Below, in pieces: positions 36,023-44,406 of a stretch of DNA of 64,000 nt. Position 1 is the stretch's first letter; each line of letters begins with the position of its first letter. Source of the DNA: an uncultured Bacteroidales bacterium. GTDB taxonomy: Bacteria; Bacteroidota; Bacteroidia; Bacteroidales; F082. The notes below the pieces were generated by a model. It was not told the DNA's origin. It searched no databases and saw nothing but the letters and a program-made list of their open reading frames with translations. The position numbers were made by a program, and so were the translations under genes. The stretch covers positions 1 through 64,000 of the forward strand of contig OMYA01000005.1 of NCBI GenBank assembly GCA_900315175.1. The letters are read 5' to 3'.

Positions 36023-36352
36023 CTATTTGCCTCCCATTTTCAGGAACATTGTCACAAAATTCTCCACAAATGGAGTAAAGAATATTACCGAAATCAAAAA
36101 TGCTGAAATTCCAAAGATTATTGCATAGAGCAGCCATTTGAAGGAATAACCTTGCTTAAGATTCTTTCCGTCATTGATATTTCTGCCCCATTTCTGTCGC
36201 ATCTGCACCCTAAGTCTCTCACTGTCAGTTAGTTTAGAGTCTAACCCCATGGCAGCCTTTCTCTTTTCCAATTCCTCTTTTTCAGGGTTGTAATATCTCG
36301 GAATGTAGTTAAACTTAGGCATTTCCGGCCTGTGAAACATGAAAAATCCCAT
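36023..36352 (-). CDS. Small conserved membrane protein upstream of mutL
   Basis: 109 residues. A basic, hydrophilic N-terminal part (FNYIPRYYNPEKEELEKRKA) is followed by one or two hydrophobic helices (WLLYAIIFGISAFLISVIFF and the C-terminal end). No known domain. Similar small proteins sit directly before mutL in many Bacteroidales, and some databases give them an unlikely riboflavin-synthase name. First gene of a cluster running through mutL, rhomboid, uvrB and the GltS-like gene. Confidence 0.7.
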   Translation of the reverse strand: MGFFMFHRPEMPKFNYIPRYYNPEKEELEKRKAAMGLDSKLTDSERLRVQMRQKWGRNINDGKNLKQGYSFKWLLYAIIFGISAFLISVIFFTPFVENFVTMFLKMGGK

Positions 36353-36447
36353 AATTCATTATTTTAAACTGCAAAAATAAACAATTTTTTTGAGATTTCA
36401 GCCAATTTTTATAAATAAATATTAACAATCTGATTCATTATTTTTAG

Positions 36448-36455
36448 TATTTTTG
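36448..36455 (+). promoter_or_regulatory. Promoter -7 box TATTTTTG
   Basis: It lies 18 nt before ATG 36474 and rules out the longer frame starting at 36453. Confidence 0.6.
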
Positions 36456-36473
36456 CCAATTAAACTCATTTAT

Positions 36474-37625
36474 ATGAAAATTAAGATGAAAAAATTGTTA
36501 TTTGTTTGTCTGTCAGCGACTTATATGTTGTTTTCATGCGGCGAGAAGTCTGACAACGCGAATAAGAAAGCGTGTGTTGAAAACGATAATCTTATGGAAT
36601 ATACAAGTTACATAAATATAACTCATTATAAATCAGGATATTATGTCAATGTGTCTTGTCCGTGGAATGAGAAATCGCTTGGCGAATTTTACCTCTATCC
36701 CGACACCTTAGAGCTTCCAAATGAGCTTGCGGACAAGGCAGTGATTCGCACTCCGGTTAAAAATGTAATAGCCTATTCATCGACGCAATGGTCAGTGTTT
36801 CTTGAGCTTGGCGAGATTGGACGCGTGAAAGGAATACTTGAGAGCAATTATACCGACAATGTTGAAATCAAGCGGCTTTTGGCTGAGAAAAAGATTGAGG
36901 ATGTGGGCATTGAGACGAGTTTGAAGACTGAAGTCGCCATCAACCTCCACCCTGACGTGATTCTTTACACGCCATATTCAACTGTGCCCAAGACCGAAAT
37001 CGGTGATCTGACCTGCGCTGTGATGTTCCCATTCGCCGATTATCTTGAAAATCATCCGCTTGGACGCGCTGAATGGCTGAAACTGATAGGTTTTCTCACT
37101 TGTCGTGAAAAAGATACCGACAAATGGTTTAATGATATTGTAACTCGTTATGACTCATTGAAAAACATCTGTCAAAACGTTGAAAATCGACCTACAGTGT
37201 TCTCGGATTTACCTTTTGAAGGGCAATGGTACCTGCCTGGCGGTGCAAGCTATATCGCACAGATTTTCCATGATGCCGGCGCAGATTATATTTGGAGTGA
37301 CAATAATTCCACCGCGAGCCTTCCTGTCGATGCGGAAACGGTGCTCTCAAAGGCTCGTGATGCTGACTTCTGGCGTATAATGAACTCGACCAACACGAAG
37401 TATTCATATAATCGCTTGGTCGTTGAAAATGAATTATTTACGTATTTCAAAGCATATAAAGACAGAAACATCCTCGTGTGCGACATTCGCGAAAGCGGAT
37501 ACTTCGAGAAGTCGGAATATGAGCCGGATTTGCTGCTGAAAGACTTTGTCTTCGCCTTCCATCCGGAGCTTATTGAAGCAGATTATCAACCACATTATTT
37601 TTACAAATTGACAGATGAAAAATAG
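36474..37625 (+). CDS. Periplasmic substrate-binding lipoprotein (BtuF/FepB type)
   Basis: 383 residues. A lipoprotein signal (lipobox YMLFSC near residue 20) anchors it to the membrane. The body fits the TroA/BtuF fold used for cobalamin, haem or iron-siderophore uptake: PVKNVIAYSSTQWSVFLELG, INLHPDVILYTPYST and TVFSDLPFEGQWYLPGGASY. It overlaps the permease gene by 11 nt. No TonB receptor or cobalamin riboswitch is close, so the ligand is open. A second start at 36486 is possible. Confidence 0.88.
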   Translation: MKIKMKKLLFVCLSATYMLFSCGEKSDNANKKACVENDNLMEYTSYINITHYKSGYYVNVSCPWNEKSLGEFYLYPDTLELPNELADKAVIRTPVKNVIAYSSTQWSVFLELGEIGRVKGILESNYTDNVEIKRLLAEKKIEDVGIETSLKTEVAINLHPDVILYTPYSTVPKTEIGDLTCAVMFPFADYLENHPLGRAEWLKLIGFLTCREKDTDKWFNDIVTRYDSLKNICQNVENRPTVFSDLPFEGQWYLPGGASYIAQIFHDAGADYIWSDNNSTASLPVDAETVLSKARDADFWRIMNSTNTKYSYNRLVVENELFTYFKAYKDRNILVCDIRESGYFEKSEYEPDLLLKDFVFAFHPELIEADYQPHYFYKLTDEK

Positions 37626-38637
37626 CAAGATAACATTTGGAATTTTAGGGATAATCATCGTTGGAATTATACTTTTTATCCTCAATTTGTTCGTCGGATC
37701 GGTCACTGTTCCGATTGATGAAATATTTAAAGTGTTACTTGATGATAATCCTGATAAGACATTGAGTGTCATTATTTTTAATTATAGGCTTCCGCAGGCT
37801 TTAACGGCTCTTTTGGCGGGCGCCGCGTTGGCGGTTGCCGGTCTTCTGATGCAGACCTTATTCCGCAATCCTCTCGCCGACCCTTCGATGTTGGGCATCA
37901 GCAGCGGCGCCAGTCTCGGCGTCGGAATTGTGATACTTTTGACGGGTGCGATATCCGGCACGGCTGTCTCGTCATTCGGATGGTGGTCGACAATCGGAGT
38001 GAGTCTGGCGGCTTTCATCGGCGCAGTTTTGGTGCTTTTCGTGATGCTGGCGTTCAGCTCCCGCATGAAGAACATGACAACATTGATTATCATTGGTTTA
38101 ATGATTGCCTACCTGGCAGGCTCAATCACTGATATCCTGAAATTTTTCAGCTTAAAAGAAGACATCCACGCCTTCGTTATTTGGGGAATGGGAAGTTTCT
38201 CAGGTGTCGGCACATCGAAGATGCCGGTTTTCGCAACAAGCATCATCATTGGATTGGTTGTGACGTTTTTCTTATCTAAAAACCTGAATATCTTATTGTT
38301 AGGTGAAATGTATGCTGAGAATTTAGGCCTAAACATCCGCAAAAACAGTGTGTTGATAATCCTTGTCTCCGGCTATCTCACTGCAATTGTGACGGCTTAT
38401 TGCGGTCCTATCGCTTTTGTGGGATTGGCCATGCCTCATATCGCGCGATTCCTGTTCAAGAGCAGCGACCATCGTCTTTTGATACCTGCCACGATGCTAA
38501 TCGGTATGGATATGGCTTTGGTTTGCAACCTGATAGCAAGAATGCCTGGTTTCGACGGCAACCTGCCTGTCAATGCGGTAACAGCATTCATTGGAGCCCC
38601 TGTGGTTATCTCAGTTATTTTGAAAAGTAGAAAATAA
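37615..38637 (+). CDS. FecCD-type ABC transporter permease
   Basis: 340-residue inner-membrane permease with about ten helices. Conserved family segments are YRLPQALTALLAGAALAVAG, LLMQTLFRNPLADPSMLGIS and CGPIAFVGLAMPHIARFL, the last contacting the ATPase. Belongs with the binding protein (11-nt overlap) and ATPase (1-nt overlap) as a complete importer for iron-siderophore, haem or cobalamin. Confidence 0.95.
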   Translation: MKNSKITFGILGIIIVGIILFILNLFVGSVTVPIDEIFKVLLDDNPDKTLSVIIFNYRLPQALTALLAGAALAVAGLLMQTLFRNPLADPSMLGISSGASLGVGIVILLTGAISGTAVSSFGWWSTIGVSLAAFIGAVLVLFVMLAFSSRMKNMTTLIIIGLMIAYLAGSITDILKFFSLKEDIHAFVIWGMGSFSGVGTSKMPVFATSIIIGLVVTFFLSKNLNILLLGEMYAENLGLNIRKNSVLIILVSGYLTAIVTAYCGPIAFVGLAMPHIARFLFKSSDHRLLIPATMLIGMDMALVCNLIARMPGFDGNLPVNAVTAFIGAPVVISVILKSRK

Positions 38638-39395
38638 TGGAAATATTAAAAACATCTGCATTATCAATTGGTTACGATGACAGAACCGTCGTTTCCGACA
38701 TCAATGTGACGCTGAATGAGGGTGATATTATCGCTCTTGTCGGCCCAAACGGTGCTGGAAAATCAACACTTTTCAAGACTTTTTCGACGCACATCAGGCC
38801 TGTTGGCGGTAAGATTGAGCTCTTTGGGAAGGATTTGGTTTACTATTCGCCGAAAGAGCGCGCCAAGCTTCTCGGTATCGTTCTCACAGAGCGCCCTGAC
38901 GATATGTTTCTGAAGGTCTATGACGTGGTCGCGGCAGGACGTTACCCATATACTGGGATGTTCGGAAAGCTCTCCGAAAAGGATGAAAATGAGATTAAAG
39001 CATCACTTGAATTAGTAGGTGTTAATCATTTGATTGACAGAGTTTTCAATACATTGTCAGACGGTGAGAAACAGAAGGTAATGATAGCCAAGGCGATAGC
39101 TCAGAACACCCCAGTAATCATGCTTGACGAGCCGACAGCGTTTTTGGATTATCCGAGTAAAATCGAGCTGTTTTCATTACTGAAAAAGTTGGCCAAAGAA
39201 CAAAGAAAAGCCATTCTTTTCAGCTCGCATGACCTTGAGCTTCTGCTTCGCTACACCGACAATCTTTGGATTATCGCCAAAAACAAGCCGTTTGCCGCAG
39301 GTCAAAGTTCTGATTTATTAAAAAACGGCACCATTCAAAAATATTTTGAATTAAAAGAAGCCGATAATGACTATCTGTTAAAAGAAATTTTATAA
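38637..39395 (+). CDS. ABC transporter ATP-binding protein (FepC/BtuD type)
   Basis: 252 residues. Walker A GPNGAGKST, signature LSDGEKQKVMIAKAIAQ, Walker B VIMLDEPTAFLD and the switch His in FSSHDLELL are all in place. It powers the permease encoded just before (1-nt overlap). The -7 box of the next gene (39393-39400) overlaps the stop codon region. Confidence 0.95.
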   Translation: MEILKTSALSIGYDDRTVVSDINVTLNEGDIIALVGPNGAGKSTLFKTFSTHIRPVGGKIELFGKDLVYYSPKERAKLLGIVLTERPDDMFLKVYDVVAAGRYPYTGMFGKLSEKDENEIKASLELVGVNHLIDRVFNTLSDGEKQKVMIAKAIAQNTPVIMLDEPTAFLDYPSKIELFSLLKKLAKEQRKAILFSSHDLELLLRYTDNLWIIAKNKPFAAGQSSDLLKNGTIQKYFELKEADNDYLLKEIL

Positions 39396-39400
39396 CTTTG
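39393..39400 (+). promoter_or_regulatory. Promoter -7 box TAACTTTG
   Basis: It overlaps the end of the ATPase gene and lies 22 nt before the ATG at 39423. Confidence 0.55.
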
Positions 39401-39422
39401 CAAAATCAATAAATAATTAATC

Positions 39423-41075
39423 ATGAAAAAATTTTTATCATTACTCACATTAAGCCTTATCATTGGCATTGGCTTTATCAACGCTCAGAATCAGAGAACC
39501 GTTGTGCTTGAATGCTTTACGAGTACGACATGCGGTCCATGTGCATCGGCAAACCCTGCTTTGGACAACCTTATTAATAATAATGCAGACAAGCTCATCG
39601 CCATTAAATACCACGTCAACTGGCCTGCTGCCGGCGACCCGATGAACCTTCACAATCCTGGTGATGTGTCGTCAAAAGTGTCATATTACAGCATCAATGC
39701 CGTTCCTTATTCAGTCGGCGACGGCACATGGGTCGGTAATTCAGGAAGCGTCAGTCAGGCTTTGGTTAACCAATGGGCAGCCGTGGATTCACCAATTGAC
39801 ATGCGAATGACTCATTATTTTAACGCGGCACAGGACACAATGTTTGTTGTTGTGATGGGTCGTGCAACATCGGCTATCAATTCCAATAACTTAAAACTTA
39901 ACATCTCGGTTATTGAAAAAACGATGGAATATGCCACTGCTCCCGGTTCAAACGGTGAAAGAGTCTTCCACAACGTCATGAAAAAACTCCTTCCAAATGC
40001 ATCAGGAACAAGCATTGCAGCAATGGAAGCCGGCGACTATTTCGCATACGAATATTCATGGGCTTTGGCTAATGTCATGAACGTCAGTGAGTTGACTGCG
40101 GTCGCATGGCTCCAAGATAGTAGCACAAAACAAATGTTCCAAGGATGCAAATCGTCGGATGACATCCAGCCATTTTTTGCAAAACAGGCGAAAATCAGCA
40201 AATTGGATCATACTATGAAAACGATTTGCTCATCAAGTGTAAATCCTGATATTTATGTCACTAATTTCGGCTCGGAAACCATTAACTCATTGGGAATCAA
40301 TGTAACTGTAAATGGGACAAGTGTCGCTGACTTGACATGGCAGGGCAATATAGCTTTTGGCAAGACTGCAAAGATTAATTTTGGAGAGCTGAATTTTGCG
40401 GATGCTGAGACATCGGAAAACAATGAGATGATATTGGAAATCACTCAAATCAATGGTGCCGCAGATGAATACACACCTGGAACATACAGATACACTTTCG
40501 AAGAAGCTCCGATAGTTGTCAATAAAACTATAAAACTCACAATACGTACTGATGATGACCCGCAGAACATCACATGGGATGTCGTGAAAACTTCAAACGG
40601 CGAAGTCGTGTTGGCTGGCGGACCTTATGAAGAACCGCATAAGAATTATACTGAGAATATAGAGCTTGCAGATGACGATTGTTATAGGTTTACAATATAC
40701 GACGCTGGCGGAAACGGTCTTCAAGGCGGCAATGGCCTTTACGGATTAAAAGTCGGAAGTCAGACCATCGCTTCAGGAAACAATTTCACCGACAAGGAAT
40801 CCAATGAGTTCTATTTCACTAAGAATGACGGAGTCGCAGAAAACATTGATAATGACGCACATATCTACCCTAACCCATCGAATGGTCTTATTACCGTCGA
40901 TGTTGAAGGAATGAATGTTTTGACTGTTTACAACACTGCCGGTCAAATGGTTTATAATCAGTCAATTAACGATAAGACAACTGTTGATTTGTCGAAACTT
41001 GAAAAAGGCACCTATTTAATGGTTTTGACGGCAAATGACGGTAAAAACACTAAGCAAGTCATTGTATTACAATAA
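39423..41075 (+). CDS. Omp28-related secreted protein with T9SS sorting domain
   Basis: 550 residues. A signal peptide (first 22 residues, ending INAQ) precedes a thioredoxin-like domain with TTCGPCASANPALDNL, a CxxC-type motif as in the Omp28 family. The middle is beta-rich. The last 75 residues (IYPNPSNGLITVDVEG, then YNTAGQMVY and LEKGTYLMVL) are a type A Por secretion sorting domain, so the protein is exported through the type IX system and probably anchored at the surface. It is followed by a hairpin at 41089-41110. Confidence 0.9.
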   Translation: MKKFLSLLTLSLIIGIGFINAQNQRTVVLECFTSTTCGPCASANPALDNLINNNADKLIAIKYHVNWPAAGDPMNLHNPGDVSSKVSYYSINAVPYSVGDGTWVGNSGSVSQALVNQWAAVDSPIDMRMTHYFNAAQDTMFVVVMGRATSAINSNNLKLNISVIEKTMEYATAPGSNGERVFHNVMKKLLPNASGTSIAAMEAGDYFAYEYSWALANVMNVSELTAVAWLQDSSTKQMFQGCKSSDDIQPFFAKQAKISKLDHTMKTICSSSVNPDIYVTNFGSETINSLGINVTVNGTSVADLTWQGNIAFGKTAKINFGELNFADAETSENNEMILEITQINGAADEYTPGTYRYTFEEAPIVVNKTIKLTIRTDDDPQNITWDVVKTSNGEVVLAGGPYEEPHKNYTENIELADDDCYRFTIYDAGGNGLQGGNGLYGLKVGSQTIASGNNFTDKESNEFYFTKNDGVAENIDNDAHIYPNPSNGLITVDVEGMNVLTVYNTAGQMVYNQSINDKTTVDLSKLEKGTYLMVLTANDGKNTKQVIVLQ

Positions 41076-41088
41076 TTTAAATAATAAT

Positions 41089-41110
41089 GGGCTGGCATTT
41101 TTGTCAGCCC
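41089..41110 (+). terminator. Hairpin after the Omp28-like gene
   Basis: GGGCTGGCA, loop TTTT, TGTCAGCCC: nine pairs including one G-U, with a weak T-run. Likely terminator. Confidence 0.6.
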
Positions 41111-41120
41111 TATTTGTGTC

Positions 41121-42722
41121 ATGAGAAGAATTTTCGCTATATTGATGATGATTTCATTGTTTTCCTCTTGCAGTAAAACAAAAGTCGATTTGATTGTCTA
41201 CAACGCCAATGTATATACCGTTGACAATCAATTTAGCAAAGCGCAGGCGTTTGCTGTCAAAGATGGTAAATTTGTCGCCATTGGCTCCGACAGAAAGATT
41301 TTGAGCCATTATAATGCAACCAAGACCCTTGATGCGCAAGGCCAAAGCATTTATCCTGGATTCATCGACGGTCACTGCCACTTCGTGGGTTACGGTGAGA
41401 CAAAGGTGCGTTACGCTGATTTAAATGGCTGCTCATCGTTCGACGAAGTGCTTGAAAGACTTGCAAAACACAACGAGAACAATGACTCCGAATGGCTCCT
41501 TGGCCGTGGCTGGGACCAGAACCTTTGGGATGTCAAGGAATTTCCCGAAAACACTGAGATTCAGAAGCGTTTTCCAGGTAAAAAAGTCCTACTAACGAGA
41601 GTTGACGGACATGCAGTGCTTGTAACGGATAACATATTGAAAACCATTGGAATAAATGAACGCTCGAATATAGAAGGCGGTGAAGTCCTGGTGAATAAGA
41701 AAGGCAAGCCCTCTGGCATACTTCTCGACAACGCTGCCGACATGGCTAAGGCTATCGTCCCGGCATTGGATAACACTCAGAGAATAAATGCGCTAAAAAT
41801 CGCACAGCGTGACTGCTTAGCTCACGGCTTGACTGGCGTCACCGATGCCGGTCTCGACATAAAATCCATTGCTTTGATTGATTCTTTGCAGCAGAAAGGT
41901 GTTTTGCAGATGAAAATCAATGCCATGATCAACCCTGACGACGAGACGATGGATTACTTCATGAAGTTCGGTGTCATCGAGAAGGAACGGCTCACTGTGC
42001 GCTCGGTTAAGATTTACGCTGACGGTGCTCTCGGCTCGCGTGGCGCAAAGTTGCTCGAGCCTTATTCCGATGCTCCAGAAACCTTAGGATTATACGTTGA
42101 AAACGAAGATTTCTACGACCATGTGTGCGAAAAGGCATACAATGCCGGTTATCAGGTCTGTTGCCATGCCATCGGTGACGGCGGCGTGCGCATGATTCTC
42201 AACGAATATGGCAAGTTCCTGAAAGGCGAAAACGACTTCAGATGGCGTATTGAACACTCGCAAGTGGTTAATCCTCAGGACTTTGCATTGTTTAAGAAAT
42301 ACAGCGTAATCCCTTCGATTCAGGCCACACATTGCACTTCAGACATGCCGTGGGCGGAGGAGCGACTTGGTTCGGAACGAGTAAAGAATGCCTACGCATA
42401 CAAGACTTTGCTTGCACAAAACGGATGGCTCATCAACGGTACCGACTTCCCTATCGAGCACATCTCCCCTCTCAAAACGTTCTATTCATCTGTTGCTCGT
42501 AAATATCTGACTGAGAATAGTTTAACTCGTGAGGAAGCTTTAAAATCAATGACTATTTGGGCAGCTAAAGGTTATTTTGCCGAGTCCCGCAAAGGCAGCA
42601 TCGAAATCGGCAAAGAAGCTGATTTTGTCATCCTATCCGACGATATAATGACCATTGAAGACGAGAAAATCCCAGATGTAAAGGTGATGAACACGTTTAT
42701 TGACGGGGAGATGGTGTATTAA
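41121..42722 (+). CDS. YtcJ-like amidohydrolase lipoprotein
   Basis: 533 residues. A lipobox (SLFSSCSK) suggests a lipid-anchored periplasmic enzyme. The metal-dependent hydrolase fold of the YtcJ/amidohydrolase-3 family is clear: NANVYTVDNQFSKAQA, GFIDGHCHFVGYG with the HxH pair, WLLGRGWDQNLWD, CCHAIGDGG, RIEHSQVV and NGTDFPIEHISPL. The substrate is unknown. Its stop codon lies at the edge of variable-arm hairpin copy C, which separates it from the convergent mpl gene. Confidence 0.9.
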   Translation: MRRIFAILMMISLFSSCSKTKVDLIVYNANVYTVDNQFSKAQAFAVKDGKFVAIGSDRKILSHYNATKTLDAQGQSIYPGFIDGHCHFVGYGETKVRYADLNGCSSFDEVLERLAKHNENNDSEWLLGRGWDQNLWDVKEFPENTEIQKRFPGKKVLLTRVDGHAVLVTDNILKTIGINERSNIEGGEVLVNKKGKPSGILLDNAADMAKAIVPALDNTQRINALKIAQRDCLAHGLTGVTDAGLDIKSIALIDSLQQKGVLQMKINAMINPDDETMDYFMKFGVIEKERLTVRSVKIYADGALGSRGAKLLEPYSDAPETLGLYVENEDFYDHVCEKAYNAGYQVCCHAIGDGGVRMILNEYGKFLKGENDFRWRIEHSQVVNPQDFALFKKYSVIPSIQATHCTSDMPWAEERLGSERVKNAYAYKTLLAQNGWLINGTDFPIEHISPLKTFYSSVARKYLTENSLTREEALKSMTIWAAKGYFAESRKGSIEIGKEADFVILSDDIMTIEDEKIPDVKVMNTFIDGEMVY

Positions 42723-42799
42723 TTATTTTTAATGCCATTTTCGAAATACTCACAGAACCCTGTGGTAGGTCGTATTTCTGCAAATGGCATTAAAAATTA
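42723..42799. repeat. Variable-arm hairpin element, copy C
   Basis: The outer arms pair in 17 of 18 positions (42723-42740 with 42782-42799). The core differs from the others by a few bases (CTCACAGAACCCTGTGGTAG). It sits exactly between two convergent genes; the mpl TAA is inside the right arm. It can serve as a terminator for both. Confidence 0.8.
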
Positions 42800-44155
42800 A
42801 AACAACTTCTTCAAATCCTCTGTCGTCAATCCATTAAAGTCTCCGGAGCTCATAAAGCCGCCGACCATGTTTTCGCGTTTGAGGCCGTTTAACAGCTTGA
42901 CAAGCTCGTCTTTTGAGTGAACCACCTGCAAATCAGGGCGTTGGAAGCCTTTGATGATGCGCTCGTCGGTCATCATTTCGAGTTTCTTGATGGCAACAGC
43001 ATGTGGGTCGTAGAAGACGACTGCACGGTCGCAATTGTCGAGGCAATGTGCGTAATGGTCGATGAAGACCTCGCTGAGGCTGCTGTAGGTGTGTAACTCG
43101 AAGACTACCAATAAGTTCTTGATGGCATATTGCTCGCGTAATGCTTTCACTGTTGCCAGAACTTTCGATGGTGCATGGGCGAAGTCACGGAACACGAGGT
43201 TGCCTTTTTCTTTGTTTTCAAACAATAATTCAAGTCTTCTGGCAGCGCCTTTGAATGTCTTGATAGCCTCATAAAACTGCTCGTCGCTGATGCCGACCTG
43301 CTTCGCCACATAACGTGCGGCGTTGATATTCTTCATGTTATGCTCGCCAAAAATCTGCACCTTCTCCTCTTTCCCGTCGGGCAAAATCAAGATGGTGTTG
43401 TCGCCATCGGTTCTGTAAGGATGAATATCGTATCCATAAGTAGGAACACTCGAAGTTTTAGCTATTTTAGCTGCTTCCATATCATTTCCATCGTATATAA
43501 GACAACCGCCTTTTTCAATGGTATTTACGAAGATTCTAAACTGCTCGAGATAACAGTCAAATGTCGGGAAAACGTTGACATGGTCCCAGCCGATGCCTGA
43601 AATTACTGCGATATGCGGATGATATTTATGGAATTTCGGCACTCTGTCGATAGGCGAAGTAAGATATTCGTCGCCCTCGATGACCATATATTTAGCGGTC
43701 TCGCTGAGGCGAACCATCACGTCGAAACCTTCGAGCTGGGCTCCGACCATGAAATCGGTCTCAATGCCGGCCTGTTTCATCACATGCAGAATCATCGACG
43801 TTATCGTGGTCTTACCGTGACTGCCGCCAATCACGATACGGATTTTGTCTTTGCTTTGCTCGTAAAGATATTCGGGATATGAATATATTTTAAGTCCAAG
43901 TTCTTGAGCGCGAACGAGTTCCGGGTTATCGATACGTGCATGCATGCCCAGAATGACGGCTTCATACGAGTTATCCAAAAGTTCAGGATGCCAACCGAAT
44001 TCCTTTGGCAGGATACCTTCTTTTTCCAAACGTGTGCGTGAAGGCTCAAAAATCTCATCATCCGAACCTGTCACTTCGTAACCCTTTCTGTGTAAGGCGA
44101 TTGCGAGGTTATGCATCGCACTTCCACCAACTGCAATAAAATGGACTTTCTTCAT
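42797..44155 (-). CDS. mpl: UDP-N-acetylmuramate:L-alanyl-gamma-D-glutamyl-meso-diaminopimelate ligase
   Basis: 452 residues. Recycles murein tripeptide onto UDP-MurNAc. Mur-ligase motifs: VHFIAVGGSAMHNLAIAL at the start, the ATP loop GGSHGKTTITSM, GDEYLTSPIDRVPKF, ISGIGWDHVNVFPTF and GEHNMKNINAARYVA. The start is moved from 44209 to ATG 44155 because a -7 box lies at 44176-44183. Divergent from xerD. Confidence 0.93.
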   Translation of the reverse strand: MKKVHFIAVGGSAMHNLAIALHRKGYEVTGSDDEIFEPSRTRLEKEGILPKEFGWHPELLDNSYEAVILGMHARIDNPELVRAQELGLKIYSYPEYLYEQSKDKIRIVIGGSHGKTTITSMILHVMKQAGIETDFMVGAQLEGFDVMVRLSETAKYMVIEGDEYLTSPIDRVPKFHKYHPHIAVISGIGWDHVNVFPTFDCYLEQFRIFVNTIEKGGCLIYDGNDMEAAKIAKTSSVPTYGYDIHPYRTDGDNTILILPDGKEEKVQIFGEHNMKNINAARYVAKQVGISDEQFYEAIKTFKGAARRLELLFENKEKGNLVFRDFAHAPSKVLATVKALREQYAIKNLLVVFELHTYSSLSEVFIDHYAHCLDNCDRAVVFYDPHAVAIKKLEMMTDERIIKGFQRPDLQVVHSKDELVKLLNGLKRENMVGGFMSSGDFNGLTTEDLKKLF

Positions 44156-44175
44156 ATTTTCAATATTTGTCACTG

Positions 44176-44183
44176 CAAATTTA
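44176..44183 (-). promoter_or_regulatory. Promoter -7 box TAAATTTG for mpl
   Basis: The minus-strand TAAATTTG lies 21 nt before ATG 44155. Confidence 0.6.
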
Positions 44184-44207
44184 CAAAAAAGTTTTGAACT
44201 TGTATTC

Positions 44208-44284
44208 AAGATTTTAATGCCATTTTCGAAATACTCTCAGTACCCTGTGGTAAGTCGTATTTCTGCAAATGGCATTAAAATCTT
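44208..44284. repeat. Variable-arm hairpin element, copy D
   Basis: An 18-bp perfect outer stem (44208-44225 with 44267-44284) surrounds the standard core. It lies upstream of both divergent promoters (mpl and xerD), so here it is not at a gene end. Confidence 0.8.
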
Positions 44285-44345
44285 AATTAATTGGTTCTAT
44301 TTTCGAAATACTCTCAGTACCCTGTGGTAAGGGGGTATTAAAAAA
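44285..44345. repeat. Variable-arm hairpin element, copy E (degenerate)
   Basis: The left half of the core is kept (TTTCGAAATACTCTCAG and ACCCTGTGGTAAG) but it runs into GGGGGTATT with no matching right arm. Probably a deletion derivative. Confidence 0.65.
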
Positions 44346-44346
44346 T

Positions 44347-44376
44347 CTAATGGCTAATGGCTGACGGCTAATGGCT
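44347..44376 (+). repeat. 7-nt tandem repeat (CTAATGG)
   Basis: CTAATGG and GGCTAATGGCT variants, as at 61373-61402. It lies just upstream of the xerD promoter. Confidence 0.6.
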
Positions 44377-44382
44377 TTTTTG

Positions 44383-44390
44383 TATTTTTG
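44383..44390 (+). promoter_or_regulatory. Promoter -7 box TATTTTTG for xerD
   Basis: It lies 17 nt before ATG 44407, giving a very short leader, and excludes the start at 44371. Confidence 0.6.
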
Positions 44391-44406
44391 CAAAGAGATT
44401 TTTAAA

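Noticed and set aside
36353..36473. Possible cobalamin riboswitch before the BtuF-like gene
   Set aside because: The gap is about 120 nt of A/T-rich sequence with a normal promoter; no B12-box or stable structure is seen.
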